Assembly: GCA_028564705.1 (NCBI GenBank) | Contig: JAPXFQ010002662.1 | Location: 1,178,001-1,242,000, forward strand | Reading direction: 5' to 3' | Length of the DNA stretch: 64,000 nucleotides | DNA from: Apricaphanius iberus | Taxonomy: Eukaryota > Chordata > Actinopteri > Cyprinodontiformes > Aphaniidae | Shown: positions 1-11,013 of the stretch, piece after piece | Numbering within the stretch: the stretch's first letter is position 1 | Layout: the number at the start of each line of letters is the position of its first letter | The notes under the pieces: generated by a model | Seen by the model: only the letters and a program-made list of their open reading frames with translations | The model's database searches: none | What the model was told of the DNA's origin: nothing | Program-made: the position numbers and the translations under genes

Positions 1-159
1 TTGGAACTAGATTAGGACAAAGCAAGCCATAAACCGCAGCTACAAGGTACAAACACATGACGCAGTGCCCGCAGACTAAATTCCATTTTAGGCTGGACTA
101 TCCCTTTAAAGTATAAGTGACTAGAAGGTACTGAGCGATTGGTTGCTGAGTGTTTTTAC

Positions 160-3100
160 TGAGTTAGAGTGACATCTCTCCAGATTTCCTGCTCATCCTC
201 CACAGTCAGCTCTCGTCTCTGATGATGCTTCTCCTCTGCCAGCTGATTTGCTTCGCCTTGCTGGGTTTGGAGAGCGGGATCTACATTTTCCTGAAAGCAA
301 ATTGGAAAATTACAATATACTTTAAATGGTCAAAACTAACAGAGTACTGTACAATGTGATGATTTTTCACATTTGAGCTCCCAACCATGGTTTCCTTCTC
401 CTTCTTGAGGTTTCGGAACTTAAAGAAACCCTCGCGGTCCCTGAGCGACGGTCTTTTCCTAATGGACCTGGAGCCTGATGCTGGAGCTGGACATGGGATG
501 GGTTTCAGAGGAGACGTAGATGGAAATCTGGAGACAATTCACACGAATGAGTTTAAATGTGTACATTTTCAAATACGCTGAGAGAACAATTGAAGGTTTT
601 TTCCACAAAAAAAAAAAAAAAAAAATCACCTGAAGAGCATGTGATTGTCCTCCAGGTCCTCCGTTCCCCAGCGACCCTTCACGTCTTCGATCACGTGGTT
701 CTTGAGAAACTTCTTCAGGAGCTGAACGGTTTGCTGCCTGGTGACGTCAGGGCCAAAGTTGCTGTTGCTCTGCAGCAGCTGGTGCAGCCAGTCCACCGCG
801 GCAGACGCGGTGAAGCAGGAAGCATGGTGCCTGAAGTTCTGTCGGTGCTTCCTGAGGGGCATGCCAGCCCGAAACAAGCGCGTCACCTCATTCCACTGAA
901 AGACGACAAAGACATGTCGAGATGTTGTGACTAGAGGTGTAACGGTCCACATACATACATATATGGACGTTTAGGTAGGGTCCCGTCGATTACCGTAAGG
1001 AAACAGGGTTTTCTGCCTGAACACATGCAGAATTTTTATGTGCAGAACTCAGAGCGCATTGCAATTTCGACACTTTTTTTGCAGCGCAATCTTTGTATTA
1101 CTATGCCTTCGTGTATTATTTTATTTATTTAAGAAATCAAATTAATATCAGGAATTGAAAGGTAAAGAAAAAAAGGTTATTTGTCTGAAGCTAATCTAAG
1201 TAAGCATGTAAAAAAAGAATGAAAAAAGTCAAATGCACATCTGATTTCTTTTTTCTAGATTACAGTGTACTAAAACCGTACCGGTGTAGGTACCAGATCG
1301 GTTCGGGGGGCCTGCGCTTGCCAAAAACGTCACACTACGGCAACTCAACTTGGACAAACTACCTTGCAAGCGCTTTATGGCTCCATTTAAAAGACAGATA
1401 AATGTTAATAACAGCTCCTGTGGAGAAATTAAGAAAAGGTGACATTTTTTCTGGTACTGCTCTTTCTAGCTTGGGCTTTGGAAAGAGTTTTGCAGGTTGT
1501 TATTTAATGTATTTTGACAGACTTTCCTATGATGTACAAATGCTTTCTTCTGTTTATTTTGAAAACCCCAAAAGGGTATGTTGAACTGTACATCAAATCA
1601 AGGCTATCAAGAAGAATGCTGTCAAAACAGTTCATATACATGCATTTTTGCGTGTAAGGCATTTTATTTAACACCCCTGGCTGTTTGTATCTGTTAAATT
1701 CCTCTATATACTTTATTTGTTTGTGTTTTGTATACCTGCTATTTGTTTAATAAAATTATTCTTTAAAAAAAAGCACACTGGGTCATTCCAGCCAACCATG
1801 CTTCGTCACATCTAGGCGCAGGCTCCGGAGCACATCTGGTAGCTACGCCGGTACACCTATAGTTGTTGCATATGAAAATGAGACGGTTGTGTTTGTTTGA
1901 ACAAAACATTTAAAACAGACAGAGGTTCAACAACTGCTTTTACCAAAAATCTAAAGCAACACTAATGTTGCACAGAACTACACGCTTTAGTTCCCGTCTA
2001 TCCTGAGGCTCAATCAACTAACATGACTGCCACAAAAAATGTCCCTTCTTGCAGTGAATTCTCCCCACCGCTGAGTTCTTGTGAAGCTGCTGACAAAAGA
2101 ATCCAGACTCATTTGTCACCGTGAATTCCTTCAGCAAACAGTTCGCTGTGGTCATTATAGAACCCGAACGTAACACATTATCTGAGTACTTGTCATCTAG
2201 ACAAAAAAAACGACAAGTTATTCCTACAGCTGCATGAACACTCAAACATCGCAATTTTGTTACAATTATTTCGATACACAGACAAAAGTACGCCAGACTA
2301 AGATGGTCACTACAGCACTTTCTCAGGTATTTCATTAAAGTTACTTCAACCTGCAGGAATGGTGGGACCGTTTTTTGGAAACTTGAAAATCCTTAAAATT
2401 TGGTTGCCTAAACTTCTAGTTCTCCATTCTTCTTGACAGAATAAAGAACTGCTCAATTGTGTAAGCAAATAACGGACTTATTTACCACCGATTAAGGTAC
2501 ACTGGGACATCAGGTAGTCTGGGACTGGACAAGAAAAAAAGTTATTTCATCCACATCTTGAAAAATACATAAAATGATTCTGTTGATAGATCCTGAGCAG
2601 ATGTAATGGCTTCACTATATCATGTTTTTTGACAATAAGTACCTGAAATGCAAGCTTAAATCCCAGAGGAGTTCAAAAGGAAGCTCCATGGATGCAGAGC
2701 AGAGAGAGAAGGATGAAGTTCAAACCATCTCTTCCATCCATCATCAGGGCAAGGATTATATCCCTTGCTCCAACGTCTTTCTGCTCAACTTGCTGACAGA
2801 GATTTGAAGAGGAGCGCAAAAGCAAATGAGGTGGATTAGCAGTGCTTACCAACAAATCGTGGTGTTATCCAAGACATGTTGCTGGGAAACAAGGGCTGGG
2901 TATCGATTCAAATTTCAAGAATCGATTTGATTCCGATTCTCAAGCGTTAGAATCGATTTTATCTTATCCAGTTCGATAAAGGTATGAGTCAGTGCTGTTA
3001 AAACTGTTGTTTTTCTAACAGTTATCTCAATTATATGCCTGAAATTCAATGATTTAACGCTGGGTGAGTAACAGTTCACCATGGGGAACTGTATTTAGCC

Positions 3101-3984
3101 TTTCAGACACAAAACGTAAAAAAATAAAATCGATTTTTGAGCTTGCGAATCGATTCAATTTCTACAAGAATCAATTCAGAAGAGACTTTTCGATAATTCC
3201 AACATAGCACTTTGTGAAATATCATCTCTTTTGCCTGAACATTGAGCAGTTAAGAATGTCATGACAGGAATGAGCCCGTCACAATGCAAACATCGTCAGT
3301 CAGAGGCCACTTCAGATTTGTTGCATGGCTGACTGCTACTGGAGATCCTGTCGGCACACAACACCTCCATCTACAACGACTCTGATTTCTCTTTGGGAGT
3401 AATAAAAAATGTTTGAGCTGAATTTGAAATTACATTTGTCTTTACTGTACAGCTTCGTTTTTACATTTTTTTTACCCGATGTCTTTCTGCATGTTTGTGT
3501 TTGCTGGTAGCAGACCTGAGTTTCCAGTTCGAGAACAATAAATATATATTTTTTCTTTCTTTACTTCAAAGCTCCCAGCATGATTTAAGCAGGCAAATTT
3601 GTTAAGCAGACCACATGATCTAAAATAGAAAAAAGGGTACAATATAACCTAAGATTACCAGCATTTAGTAACCGAACCACTATATAATTTATTTTTACTC
3701 CTGAATAACGGCAATTTGTTAGAGTCTCAAAGAAAAGAAGCGATTTGATCCTATTTTTATGACTGAGGAATGTTTTTAAGTAAAAGTGAGATAAAGGAGC
3801 GTCGTGCTAGTTTATATTTGCATTAAGAAATTGGTTATCGACGCGCTGAAAGTCACTGTAACTGCTTTTTGATACAAAAACGTTTCGGTTAGATAGTTAG
3901 AGATCTCATCCTGCTCCATAAGCAGCAAAAACTCACCAATTTTGTAGCTCGGTAGGGTCCAGGAGTTATGATACGAGAGCTCAT
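160..3984 (-). CDS. depdc1: DEPDC1 (DEP domain-containing protein 1), 5' four coding exons, gene continues off the left edge
   Basis: Four exons with consistent GT/AG borders and phases: exon 1 3937-3984 (starts [16 protein letters not shown], phase 0), exon 2 630-895, exon 3 386-527, exon 4 160-290. Exon 2 is the DEP domain ([38 protein letters not shown]). Exon 3 gives [11 protein letters not shown] and FFKFRNLKK; exon 4 gives [14 protein letters not shown], the start of the RhoGAP-like region. [18 protein letters not shown] and NSNFGP match DEPDC1 better than DEPDC1B. The family is mitosis-associated and has a DEP domain followed by a catalytically divergent RhoGAP-like domain. The exon 1 start fits because ATG opens the conserved PYRAT segment directly before a gtgagt donor. 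The exon 3 donor (GTTGGG) is weak, so that border is least certain. No break was seen; intron 1 (896-3936) holds repeats. Confidence 0.9.
896..3936. other. DEPDC1 intron 1, repeat-bearing
   Basis: No exon recognised. Between 2888 and 3190 the sequence repeats ATCGATT-type motifs (GGGCTGGGTATCGATTC at the left, further AATCGATT blocks to about 3160), like the common fish hAT-type MITE that begins this way; its right terminus is not clear. A run of A and AT-rich DNA fills the rest. Confidence 0.5.
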
Positions 3985-4215
3985 ATTTGATAATTACAAC
4001 ACGGAGTTATTTCCACCTTGCTCAAAGTACTGAGACAGAATAACGCCCATTCTTTGGAAAAGTTTTGTCGATGTTTTGCTACTAGCTAACTAGCAGCAGC
4101 AGCATTCATCGCTAACTTGCCTGGCTGCTCCCAGTCTGTTCAAAATTACGAGCCGTCCGCTTCTAGCAGCTGATTGGACGGCGCTCTGACCACGTGACAA
4201 GCAGTCGCCTCAGCC
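3985..4215 (-). promoter_or_regulatory. Probable DEPDC1 promoter with CCAAT box and CHR-like element
   Basis: Read on the minus strand upstream of the start codon at 3984. CCAAT lies at 4177-4173 and TTTGAA, which fits the cell-cycle genes homology region (CHR), at 4144-4139, about 30 bases downstream. A CACGTG E-box lies at 4191-4196. CCAAT boxes about one helical turn multiple upstream of a CHR are typical of G2/M genes controlled by DREAM and NF-Y. The motifs are visible; their function is inferred. Confidence 0.4.
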
Positions 4216-4945
4216 TGCAGAGAGTCAGGGCGGAAGAATGCACAGCCTGAAAAAATTTAAAATGTCAGAAGAATGGCCTTAAAATATTTATATATTAACC
4301 GTTTTACCTGTTTCCTATTTTTTCAGATATTATTACCTCAATGTTATCTCCCATTGAGAGTTTGTAAATTTGTGCAGAGGCGAAAAAAAAATAAGTCCCA
4401 TACGTGCCTGCTTTTCAAACAATGAATGTATTTTATTCTGTAGTGGTGCTTCAGTTACCTTAAGTGAGGGTATGACATTTTGTTGTTGTTGTATTTAAGT
4501 GTGTTGCTTAAAAAAATACATAACATTCGCTGTTAAGGCAGGTGATCCCTTCTGACTGTTATTGTGTTTAGTTTCATGATATACATAATAGCTTAGCGTC
4601 TGCATTTTATACATGGACCACATGTTCTAAGTTCCAACTGTGAGTCAGCTCGTTTGTGTTTTCTTGAAGGAAAATTTGATTATCTGAAGAGGAAGTCTGT
4701 GGGGAAAATCACTAACAGTGAGACAAAAAAAAAAAAAAGATTTGGGGGACAAAATAGGCCACATGACAATAAATGCTAACAGCATAATAAATTGTAAGGG
4801 AAATGAAAACTTGTAATGAAAGTTTTCTGATTTTGTATTCCTTTCTGTTTTTTGTCCTTAACATCCAACAAGTATTCATAATTGGATTAGTAGTATTTCA
4901 AAGTGGAAAAAAAATCCTGGTAGACTTCATATATTCTAATAAGCA
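4216..4945. other. Intergenic, nothing recognised
   Basis: AT-rich sequence upstream of the DEPDC1 promoter. I see no exon, no repeat family and no conserved motif here. Confidence 0.4.
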
Positions 4946-5000
4946 CACACACACACACATATATATAGCTTATATATGTATATATATATATATATATTTC
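4945..5000. repeat. (CA)n-(TA)n microsatellite
   Basis: A run of CA dinucleotides passes directly into TATATA with one interruption. Confidence 0.9.
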
Positions 5001-5004
5001 CTTC

Positions 5005-5255
5005 TGTGACCTGTGGGTTGGTTAAAATTGGGTAGATAACTCAACTTGCAGGATGCTATTCTGACAAACAATGCTAGATCGACAGAACACCGGATCACCC
5101 ACACCCAAAATGTAATCACTTGTTCCAAGACCCACTCTAGACGTTTCCTGAAAATTTCATCAAAATCCATCAATAACTTTTTGAGTTATGTTGTTAACTA
5201 ACAGACAAACAGACACACAAATCCTGGTGACAACATACTCTCCTTCGCAAAGGTA
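5005..5255 (+). mobile_element. RTE-type LINE 3' tail
   Basis: The sequence has the style of RTE/Rex3 3' ends in fish: 'CAAAATCCATCAATAACTTT', then 'AACAGACAAACAGACACAC', 'GGTGACAACATACTCTCCTTCG' split by the element end, and a short A tract. No coding part is present, so it is a 5'-truncated copy. Confidence 0.55.
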
Positions 5256-6060
5256 AAAAAATACGTTAACATAATGAAATATGTATTCTAAGAGAAGGAA
5301 AAAGTTAGGAAGCCTGATCCCCATTGGTTGAAATAACTGTGATGCGAGGCTTTTTTAACCATCTGTCAGTCCTTGGTGGGTTTACTGGTATGTTATTATT
5401 ATGATTCTTATTATTATTTATTACAACAGATGGTCTCATATTTTCTATTTTCCTTAAAATGCCTTCTCATATACAGTAGAGTTCATGGTGGATTTTATTC
5501 CGTTTTTCAAACTAAAATGGGGTTGATTATAATTGTATAACATATTTTTCACATTTTTCAGATTTAATTTGAGGATGTAAAGGCTCAAAAGCTAGTTTAA
5601 GTTACTAGTGTGAAAATTTTTGCAGGCTATTGCATAATTCCACTATTTAATAAAAATCAGAGGTGGACGGTAACTAGTTACCTTTAGTTAGGTACATTTA
5701 CTTGACTAAATCTTTGGGGGGAAAAATACTTTTAAGATTATTTTTACAGCACTGTATGTATTACATAAGTAATATTATTATTATGAATTATTACTACTCT
5801 TACTGTGCTGAGCCCTTTGTGGACACCGGAAATACTTTACCCTGTTCTAACATTTATACAGAGGTGGGTAGATTAGAAAAACCTATGAAAGGAGGACTAC
5901 TTCAACAACATATTTTTACTCAAGTAAAAGTAAAACGCTGTTCAAAAAATTACACAAATATGCAGTGGTGGAGTTGTGTGTCGGGAGTGTATGGAACTTT
6001 CCCGGTGGCCTGGTTGCCAAACTGGCCAACTCGGTGATTGCAGACAGTCAGGTCGAGTGG
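5256..6060. other. Noncoding stretch with fragments of a dispersed fish repeat
   Basis: Pieces such as AGGTGGACGGTAACTAGTTAC near 5662 and CAGAGGTGGGTAGA near 5861, with CTCAAGTAAAAGTAAAA after it, and a related piece at 6955-7015, resemble the repeat that begins AGAGGTGGGTAGAGTA in many fish genomes. No gene seen. Confidence 0.4.
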
Positions 6061-6079
6061 AGCTTGATTTTTAAACAAA

Positions 6080-6280
6080 CGATCCATCGTGAGGCTTGTT
6101 AGAGCATCTGCCTCACTGAACAGACATGCGGGCTACGCGTGGGGCATGTCCCTCGCACTTTCCGGTTCTGTTGACCGGTCCAGTCAGACCAGAAATTCTC
6201 GCCATAAGAAAAATTTCTTCCCCTCTGCTGTTGCATTCATGAACATAAACTGCTCTGTTTCAGTCACATGACCCTGTGTT
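6080..6280 (+). mobile_element. LINE C-terminal tail fragment
   Basis: One short frame reads SSQTRNSRHKKNFFPSAVAF, resembling the end of CR1/Rex1-like and L2-like reverse-transcriptase proteins, where a basic stretch precedes FFPSAI.LLN. It is too short to assign a clade. Confidence 0.35.
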
Positions 6281-6574
6281 GTATTTTTGCACCCATCAGA
6301 TTTTGCACTGATCGTCACCTACACTCATTATTGTTTTTATCCAATTTTATTTTTATTCATTTTATACTTAGAAGTGTTTGTCTTATTGTTAGTTGAGCAG
6401 AGACGTCACTGCAATAGTTGGCAGGCCTGCCAGAGAAGGTCTACTTCCCCCCTGCTGTCCTGTTGGAGAATTGCCTTGCCTTTCACCAACGGTGAAGTAT
6501 AAAAGGAAAAAAAAACTACATTAACAAGTGTGTATGTGAGCACAAACTTGCTGATGGAGAAGTATAAAGTAGGC

Positions 6575-6870
6575 CTAAGAGTGGTAGGAGATGGGGGCTG
6601 TCGCAGTAACAGGGGCTTTCCAAGGATTCAGGCTCTTAAACTTCTTCCTCACATCTGCTTCATTGACATGATAGGGTGTGATGGAAGAAAGGGATGTGAG
6701 CTCCTTGTAGGTTTGGGCTGAAGAGGGGGATGCTGAGGTTGTAATCCTTGATGGTGGTGATGGCTTTGTGGTGGGGGGAGCGAGAGAGTGGGGAATGGTG
6801 GAGGTGTGAGAGCTGCTTGATGGCTCATCAAAACGGCAGTAGAAGCCATTTTGCACCAAACCTAACTCCC
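6575..6870 (-). mobile_element. CR1/Rex1-like LINE fragment (linker between endonuclease and reverse transcriptase)
   Basis: The minus strand encodes FYCRFDEP, a Ser/Pro-rich linker, then NEADVRKKFKSLNPWKA. That is the usual linker and first RT motif (VRK.FKSLN.RKA.GPD) of Rex1-like LINEs in fish. The GPD motif and the rest of the RT are absent. Confidence 0.6.
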
Positions 6871-7029
6871 TCTTAAATAGGTGGTGGTGGGCTGGGATAG
6901 TATGAAATATCCTAAATTATTGTCTCACAGTAACAGTCTCACATAGCAAGTAGAAATTTTACTCATGTAAGAGTAGCAGTACTTCATAAGAATATTACTT
7001 AAAAGTAAAAAGTAGGCTACGATGTCATA

Positions 7030-7165
7030 GGCAAGGCAATTTTATTTGTATGGCACACCTTCAACACAGGGCAATTCAAGGTGCTTTACATATGATTAGA
7101 ATACGAATGAGCAGTTACAATAAGAAAATAATCAAGAAAATACAACTGTAATGAAATCATTGAAG
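7030..7165 (+). repeat. Dispersed fish repeat (GGCAAGGCAA... family), partial
   Basis: Begins GGCAAGGCAATTTTATTTG and contains GGGCAATTCAAGGTGCTTTA. The same repeat starts at 15760 in this window, so this copy is the 5' part of that family. Confidence 0.75.
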
Positions 7166-8035
7166 GTGAGGCACTGTCTCTTTAAATATGCTGTTGCTGG
7201 AGCTGCCTCTCAGGTGTTTTGTATAAGGGTGAGAGGCAGGCCCAACAATTCTGTCAGTTTGGAGATTTCCACAAACTCCACTCTCAAACATGTAAGTGTT
7301 TGTCACTCTATCATGCAACTGTAACATGCAATTGTTGGAATTTAATGTGAGTTTAAACTATTCTTATGACGTCCTCAGCTTCCCAAATGTTTTAAGCCAG
7401 CTGCATGGTATGGCAGAGTGGCTAAAGTTTGATAAAGTTTGCATCCCTTGGCAAGCGAAGCGAGGTATGTTACCATGAAAGGAAGACTTTGTATGTATTG
7501 TAATTTATTGGATATTGATTGTTTCAATAATTGTGTTGTAATTGTTCCTTGTAGTTTTCACGGTGTTTAATGGTCCTTCAAAGTTCTCATTGTACTCACA
7601 ATGTTGTGTGAGAAACTAAATGAAGAAAGGAAATAAAGAAAAAGGTCTACACCCGTCGAGACTCTCTCGCTGCATATTGTTTGGATGTCAAGGGGCTGCT
7701 ACAGTGATATATATTAACACTATCTACATGTTATGCACCGTCCTCCACTTTGCGTTTTGGTGGACTTTGGATAACGACCACGTTAATTCGTATCACTTCC
7801 CATTTGGGTTCATTGTCTTCCTCAGAAATGTCCCGAGAGCCAGATTTCGGCTGTTCCCTGTCAGCGTGCGCAGATGTATTAGCAGCACCTGAGAAAAGGG
7901 TTTCTGTTTTTCTATCTTGATCAAATTTATTTGTTTCAGATACAGCTACATCTAGTTCTGTGTTGTGGTGATTAAAAAGAAAGTTTTCTTTCGAGTTTGT
8001 TGTTTCTACCCTATTTGTGATAAACTCACAGATCT
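7166..8035. other. No gene recognised
   Basis: Short open frames only, no motif recognised. The segment ends at the terminus of the Harbinger-like element. Confidence 0.35.
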
Positions 8036-8410
8036 GGGGTCTCATCTATAAACGTTGCGTACGCATAAAACGGGGCCTGAAACTGGCGTACGCCACTTTC
8101 AAAGCAAAAGTTGGGATTTATAAAAAACAGACTTGACGGGAAAATGTGCGCACCTGTACTCTGACCCGTGCGTACGGACATTTTGGAGACAGGGAGGAAT
8201 CAATGACGCAGTTGGTGAGGTGGTGAACTGCAGCCAGACTACATATTACTCCTCTCACACATATCATTTCACCTCACACCAAACATTAATGATGGATCAT
8301 TGTTATTATAAACATCCAAGCCAGCAATGTTATCTATATTGTAGCTTTGCAGTGAGCTATAGCTCTTCTAAAAACATTTATCAATATTAAAATAGATACA
8401 TAAAATTTAT

Positions 8411-8690
8411 CTCAAAACCTTCAACTCAGATAAAAGGGCCGGGACTGTGTGCCGATTAATAAATTGAATCATCTGCCGTCCCTGAGCGCAATAATGCCTG
8501 CAGTCTTGGATGGGATCATTAAAATGAGCAGGCAATACATCACGTTTCCATATACTGCGGGGGAGCAGGTTTAAATTAAAATGCAATTTACAGCAATGTC
8601 CGGTTTTCCAAACATAATCGGCGCAATTGACTGCACCTATTACTACAAGGGCCCCGTCCGAAGATATTCCCCTCCCTCCTGTCCTACCAC
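8411..8690 (+). pseudogene. PIF/Harbinger transposase fragment
   Basis: The plus strand reads VLDGIIKMSRQYITFPYT, an in-frame stop, then SGFPNIIGAIDCTYY. FPN(I/V)IGAIDCTH is the first catalytic Asp motif of Harbinger DDE transposases; the usual His is Tyr here. The downstream D and E motifs are absent, so this is an inactive remnant. A long Gly-rich frame on the other strand of this stretch is a shadow. Confidence 0.7.
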
Positions 8691-8989
8691 CTCCCCAGCA
8701 TGAGAACCACGACCCACAGCCACCTCCTCCTCCACAGGAAGCCTTCAGCCAGGGAGCAATTGATCGACCAGGATGTAAAAATTGTTTTATTGTATAATTT
8801 AAGGTACCAATGGCTGTCACTAGACGCTGGGCAACCTCATCTTCCTCAGCCTCCTAATCCTCGCCATCTAACAGTTGAAAAGACACGGCATATTAGTTTG
8901 TCTCCTTAAAATATGCTCCAATGTGGTGTCAGCTCAGGTGTACAGGGACCCCCTCCAGTAGCAGACCCACTCTGGCGGTGGGAGGCACG

Positions 8990-9245
8990 TCTTTTTTTTT
9001 TTTCTTGACTTTGAGGTCTGACCACTTTTTTTTCTCGGGTACCGTCCTGTCAGTTGCACTGACAGTCTGCACTACAGACGTGACATGCTGCTACTCGCAG
9101 TTCTTTCTTTTATTTGTGACACCGGTGCTGTGTACACCAAATAAAATGTCTCTTCCAGCCTCCAATTCACCCACTAGCACTTCAATCAACATCTCCGTAA
9201 AGTTTCTCTTCTTGTTTTGTCTTTTGTTGTTGCCATATTTCCCTC
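8990..9245 (-). pseudogene. Myb/SANT-like (NAIF1-type) Harbinger accessory protein, relic
   Basis: On the minus strand, split by a stop and a frame change, I read EVLVGELEAGRDILFG, VHSTGVTNKRKN, VVQTVSAT and DRTVPE, then KKWSDLKV. This order matches the Myb/SANT-like DNA-binding protein of Harbinger elements (EVLV.EVE..K..LFG...GVTN..K...W..I...VN.V...RTV.E.KKKWSD.KV). A T/A-rich insertion lies in the last helix at 8990-9035. It faces the transposase fragment, as expected for the element. Confidence 0.65.
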
Positions 9246-9344
9246 TTCTTCATGTGCATCAATATTCATGTCCTGCTTTGCATTGACCTTTTATAGCCAG
9301 ATTTGGGAGTGTTCAGGGCGGGATATGAGCCAAATTCACATTTT

Positions 9345-9490
9345 CACAGTAGCTATAGAGACGCAACCAACACCTCCAAGAGAGTTAGCGGGCGAAATCT
9401 CCGATATATAATCACTAACATCTGAAAACTGGGAGAGCTTTAGAGAGAAACTTAAAATCTGTATTGACAGCGATATAGTCCTTTTAGATA
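9345..9490 (+). repeat. Exon-like duplicated segment, copy 1
   Basis: Shares long stretches with 10448-10590: TAGAGACGCAA..AACAC.TCCAAGA.AGTTAGC, then CTGAAAACTGGGAGAGCTTT. A frame reads SENWESFREKLKICIDSDI, so the duplicated unit may have been coding. Confidence 0.7.
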
Positions 9491-9491
9491 T

Positions 9492-9775
9492 GTGAAAGAC
9501 TTTAATTTGATTCACTGGTGTCCTGGCATCAAAAACACTGAGGAGACATGTATTCATGTTCCTAAAACTGACCCTTCATTCATGAAAAAGTTTGTAGCTT
9601 TCAAAGGTCTGGAGGCCCGAGATTATGTTGTCAGGGAGAGTTGGGCCGATCTCTATGAAACAGAAAGCCGTCTTTGAGCTAAAAGCGGAGATAAGACAAG
9701 CAGAAACACAACGTGATTCCCATCAACTGTGGGTGATTGTCAAACGGCGAAATCCTCAACGTGACTGCAAAGCTG
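9492..9775 (+). other. Unrecognised coding-like segment
   Basis: An open frame continues past the first duplicated segment and reads KTDPSFMKKFVAFKGLEARD, then ESWADLYETESRL. After a stop the same frame goes on as ELKAEIRQAETQRDSHQLW and VKRRNPQ. The composition is protein-like (heptad-style, charged) and the stop splits one apparent unit. I do not recognise the family. GATATGTGAAAGAC.TTAATTTGATTC at its start recurs at 11627-11656. Confidence 0.35.
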
Positions 9776-10164
9776 GGTAAATCCTCATTGATCACCGTCC
9801 TTATTTTTTTATCTATTTATTTATGGAAATGTAATCACTGTTGTACAAGTTATGTTGAGTAATACTTGAGTCATACAGTGGAAAAACTGAATATCAGAAC
9901 TTACAGTTATTTCTTTAATCTAGCCTTACAGAAACATGCACTCACATAGCAGGTTTAATGATTAAATAAATTAGAAGCAGCTGTCTGGATCGGATTTAGA
10001 GCTCTGCATGTACAGCAGTGGGCAGAAGCGGTGCTGATTACAGTTTAGGACATCTGAATCAGAACATGAAAAGAATATAACTTACAGGATTTTAAAATAG
10101 TCAAACCTCACGTTTTTTACATAAACATGATCTTAATAACAAATACAGGATCACAATAACTTAC

Positions 10165-10340
10165 CATGAACAAAGTGAGCCTCACAAACTCTGTCAGTTG
10201 CTGCAGGAAACCAGACTTTCTTTTGAGCATCCAGGTTTAATCTCCTGATTGCCTGCAATATCTTTCGTTTTTTGAAAAACATTTTATCAGGTCCCCTAAA
10301 GGCCATACAGTCGACCACACAGCAGAGGTGAGTCATCTGC
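10165..10340 (-). pseudogene. THAP-type zinc-finger exon
   Basis: The minus strand reads MTHLCCVVDCMAF, then KKVWFPAATDRVCEAHFVHG, followed by a good gtaagt donor at 10164. This has the C2CH pattern of THAP domains: CxxxC near the N-terminus and C-x2-H in RVCEAHF. The middle is short and lacks a clear AVPTIF box. THAP domains are DNA-binding modules found in host proteins and in P-element and Kolobok transposases. No downstream exon was identified, so it may be a remnant. Confidence 0.55.
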
Positions 10341-10447
10341 TCTGCTAAATCCTCCTCCAAACGTGCAAAAAAATCAAATTATGTTTCCTGCAGCCCACTA
10401 CCATGGTGCATTGCGAGAAAAGAAACAAACATAGACGTCATATAAAT

Positions 10448-10590
10448 ATCCTCCTATAGAGACGCAATGAACACTTCCAAGACAGTTAGCAGGCAAAATC
10501 CCAGATATAGCACCACTTTAACAACTGAAAACTGGGAGAGCTTTAGAAAGAATGTTAATCCCTCTATTGATGGCGAAATAGAAGTTATTT
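10448..10590 (+). repeat. Exon-like duplicated segment, copy 2
   Basis: Second copy of the 9345-9490 unit, with point differences and small indels. A frame reads TTENWESFRKNVNPSIDGEI. Confidence 0.7.
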
Positions 10591-11013
10591 AAAATAGAAC
10601 TGGCATGAAATTCCCTGCAATGTTTGGGCCCTTTTTAGCCATACCCTAAGTACCTTAATACTATATCAAAGGATCGCTTGCCTTAATTCAGCCTTGTTGT
10701 AGAATTGCAGGTGTGATGAGGTAACCCTTCTGTGAGCATTAGCACAGAACAACCAGGTTTCGGAGGGCGGGGCCTAGGCTATGCGCTTCTGTGGTCAATG
10801 AGTCTCTAATGATATTTCGAGTGTTCAGCTATAATATATAATATTTTTCCCCCAAAATAAAAGCATACTAGCACCAATGCTACATAAACAAACTGGGGTA
10901 TTAGCTGTGAAGCTAATTCTGAATGTTAGCTTTGAAGTTAATTGTAAAGCGAACAACTCAAACAATGCCACAATGTGTACTAACAGCTGAAGGACATTAT
11001 TGAGGAAATATGC

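Larger units (their letters stand above)
8036..9310 (+). mobile_element. Decayed PIF/Harbinger DNA transposon
   Basis: The left end (GGGGTCTCATCTATAAACG and CGTACGC repeats, 8036-8100) has the style of fish Harbinger termini. It holds a plus-strand transposase fragment and a minus-strand Myb/SANT-like gene relic, the two genes that define autonomous Harbinger elements. The right end is probably near 9300 but no matching inverted terminus was resolved. Confidence 0.65.

Noticed and set aside
8407..8820. A 137-codon Gly-rich minus-strand frame
   Set aside because: It is antisense to the Harbinger transposase motif and shows no domain.
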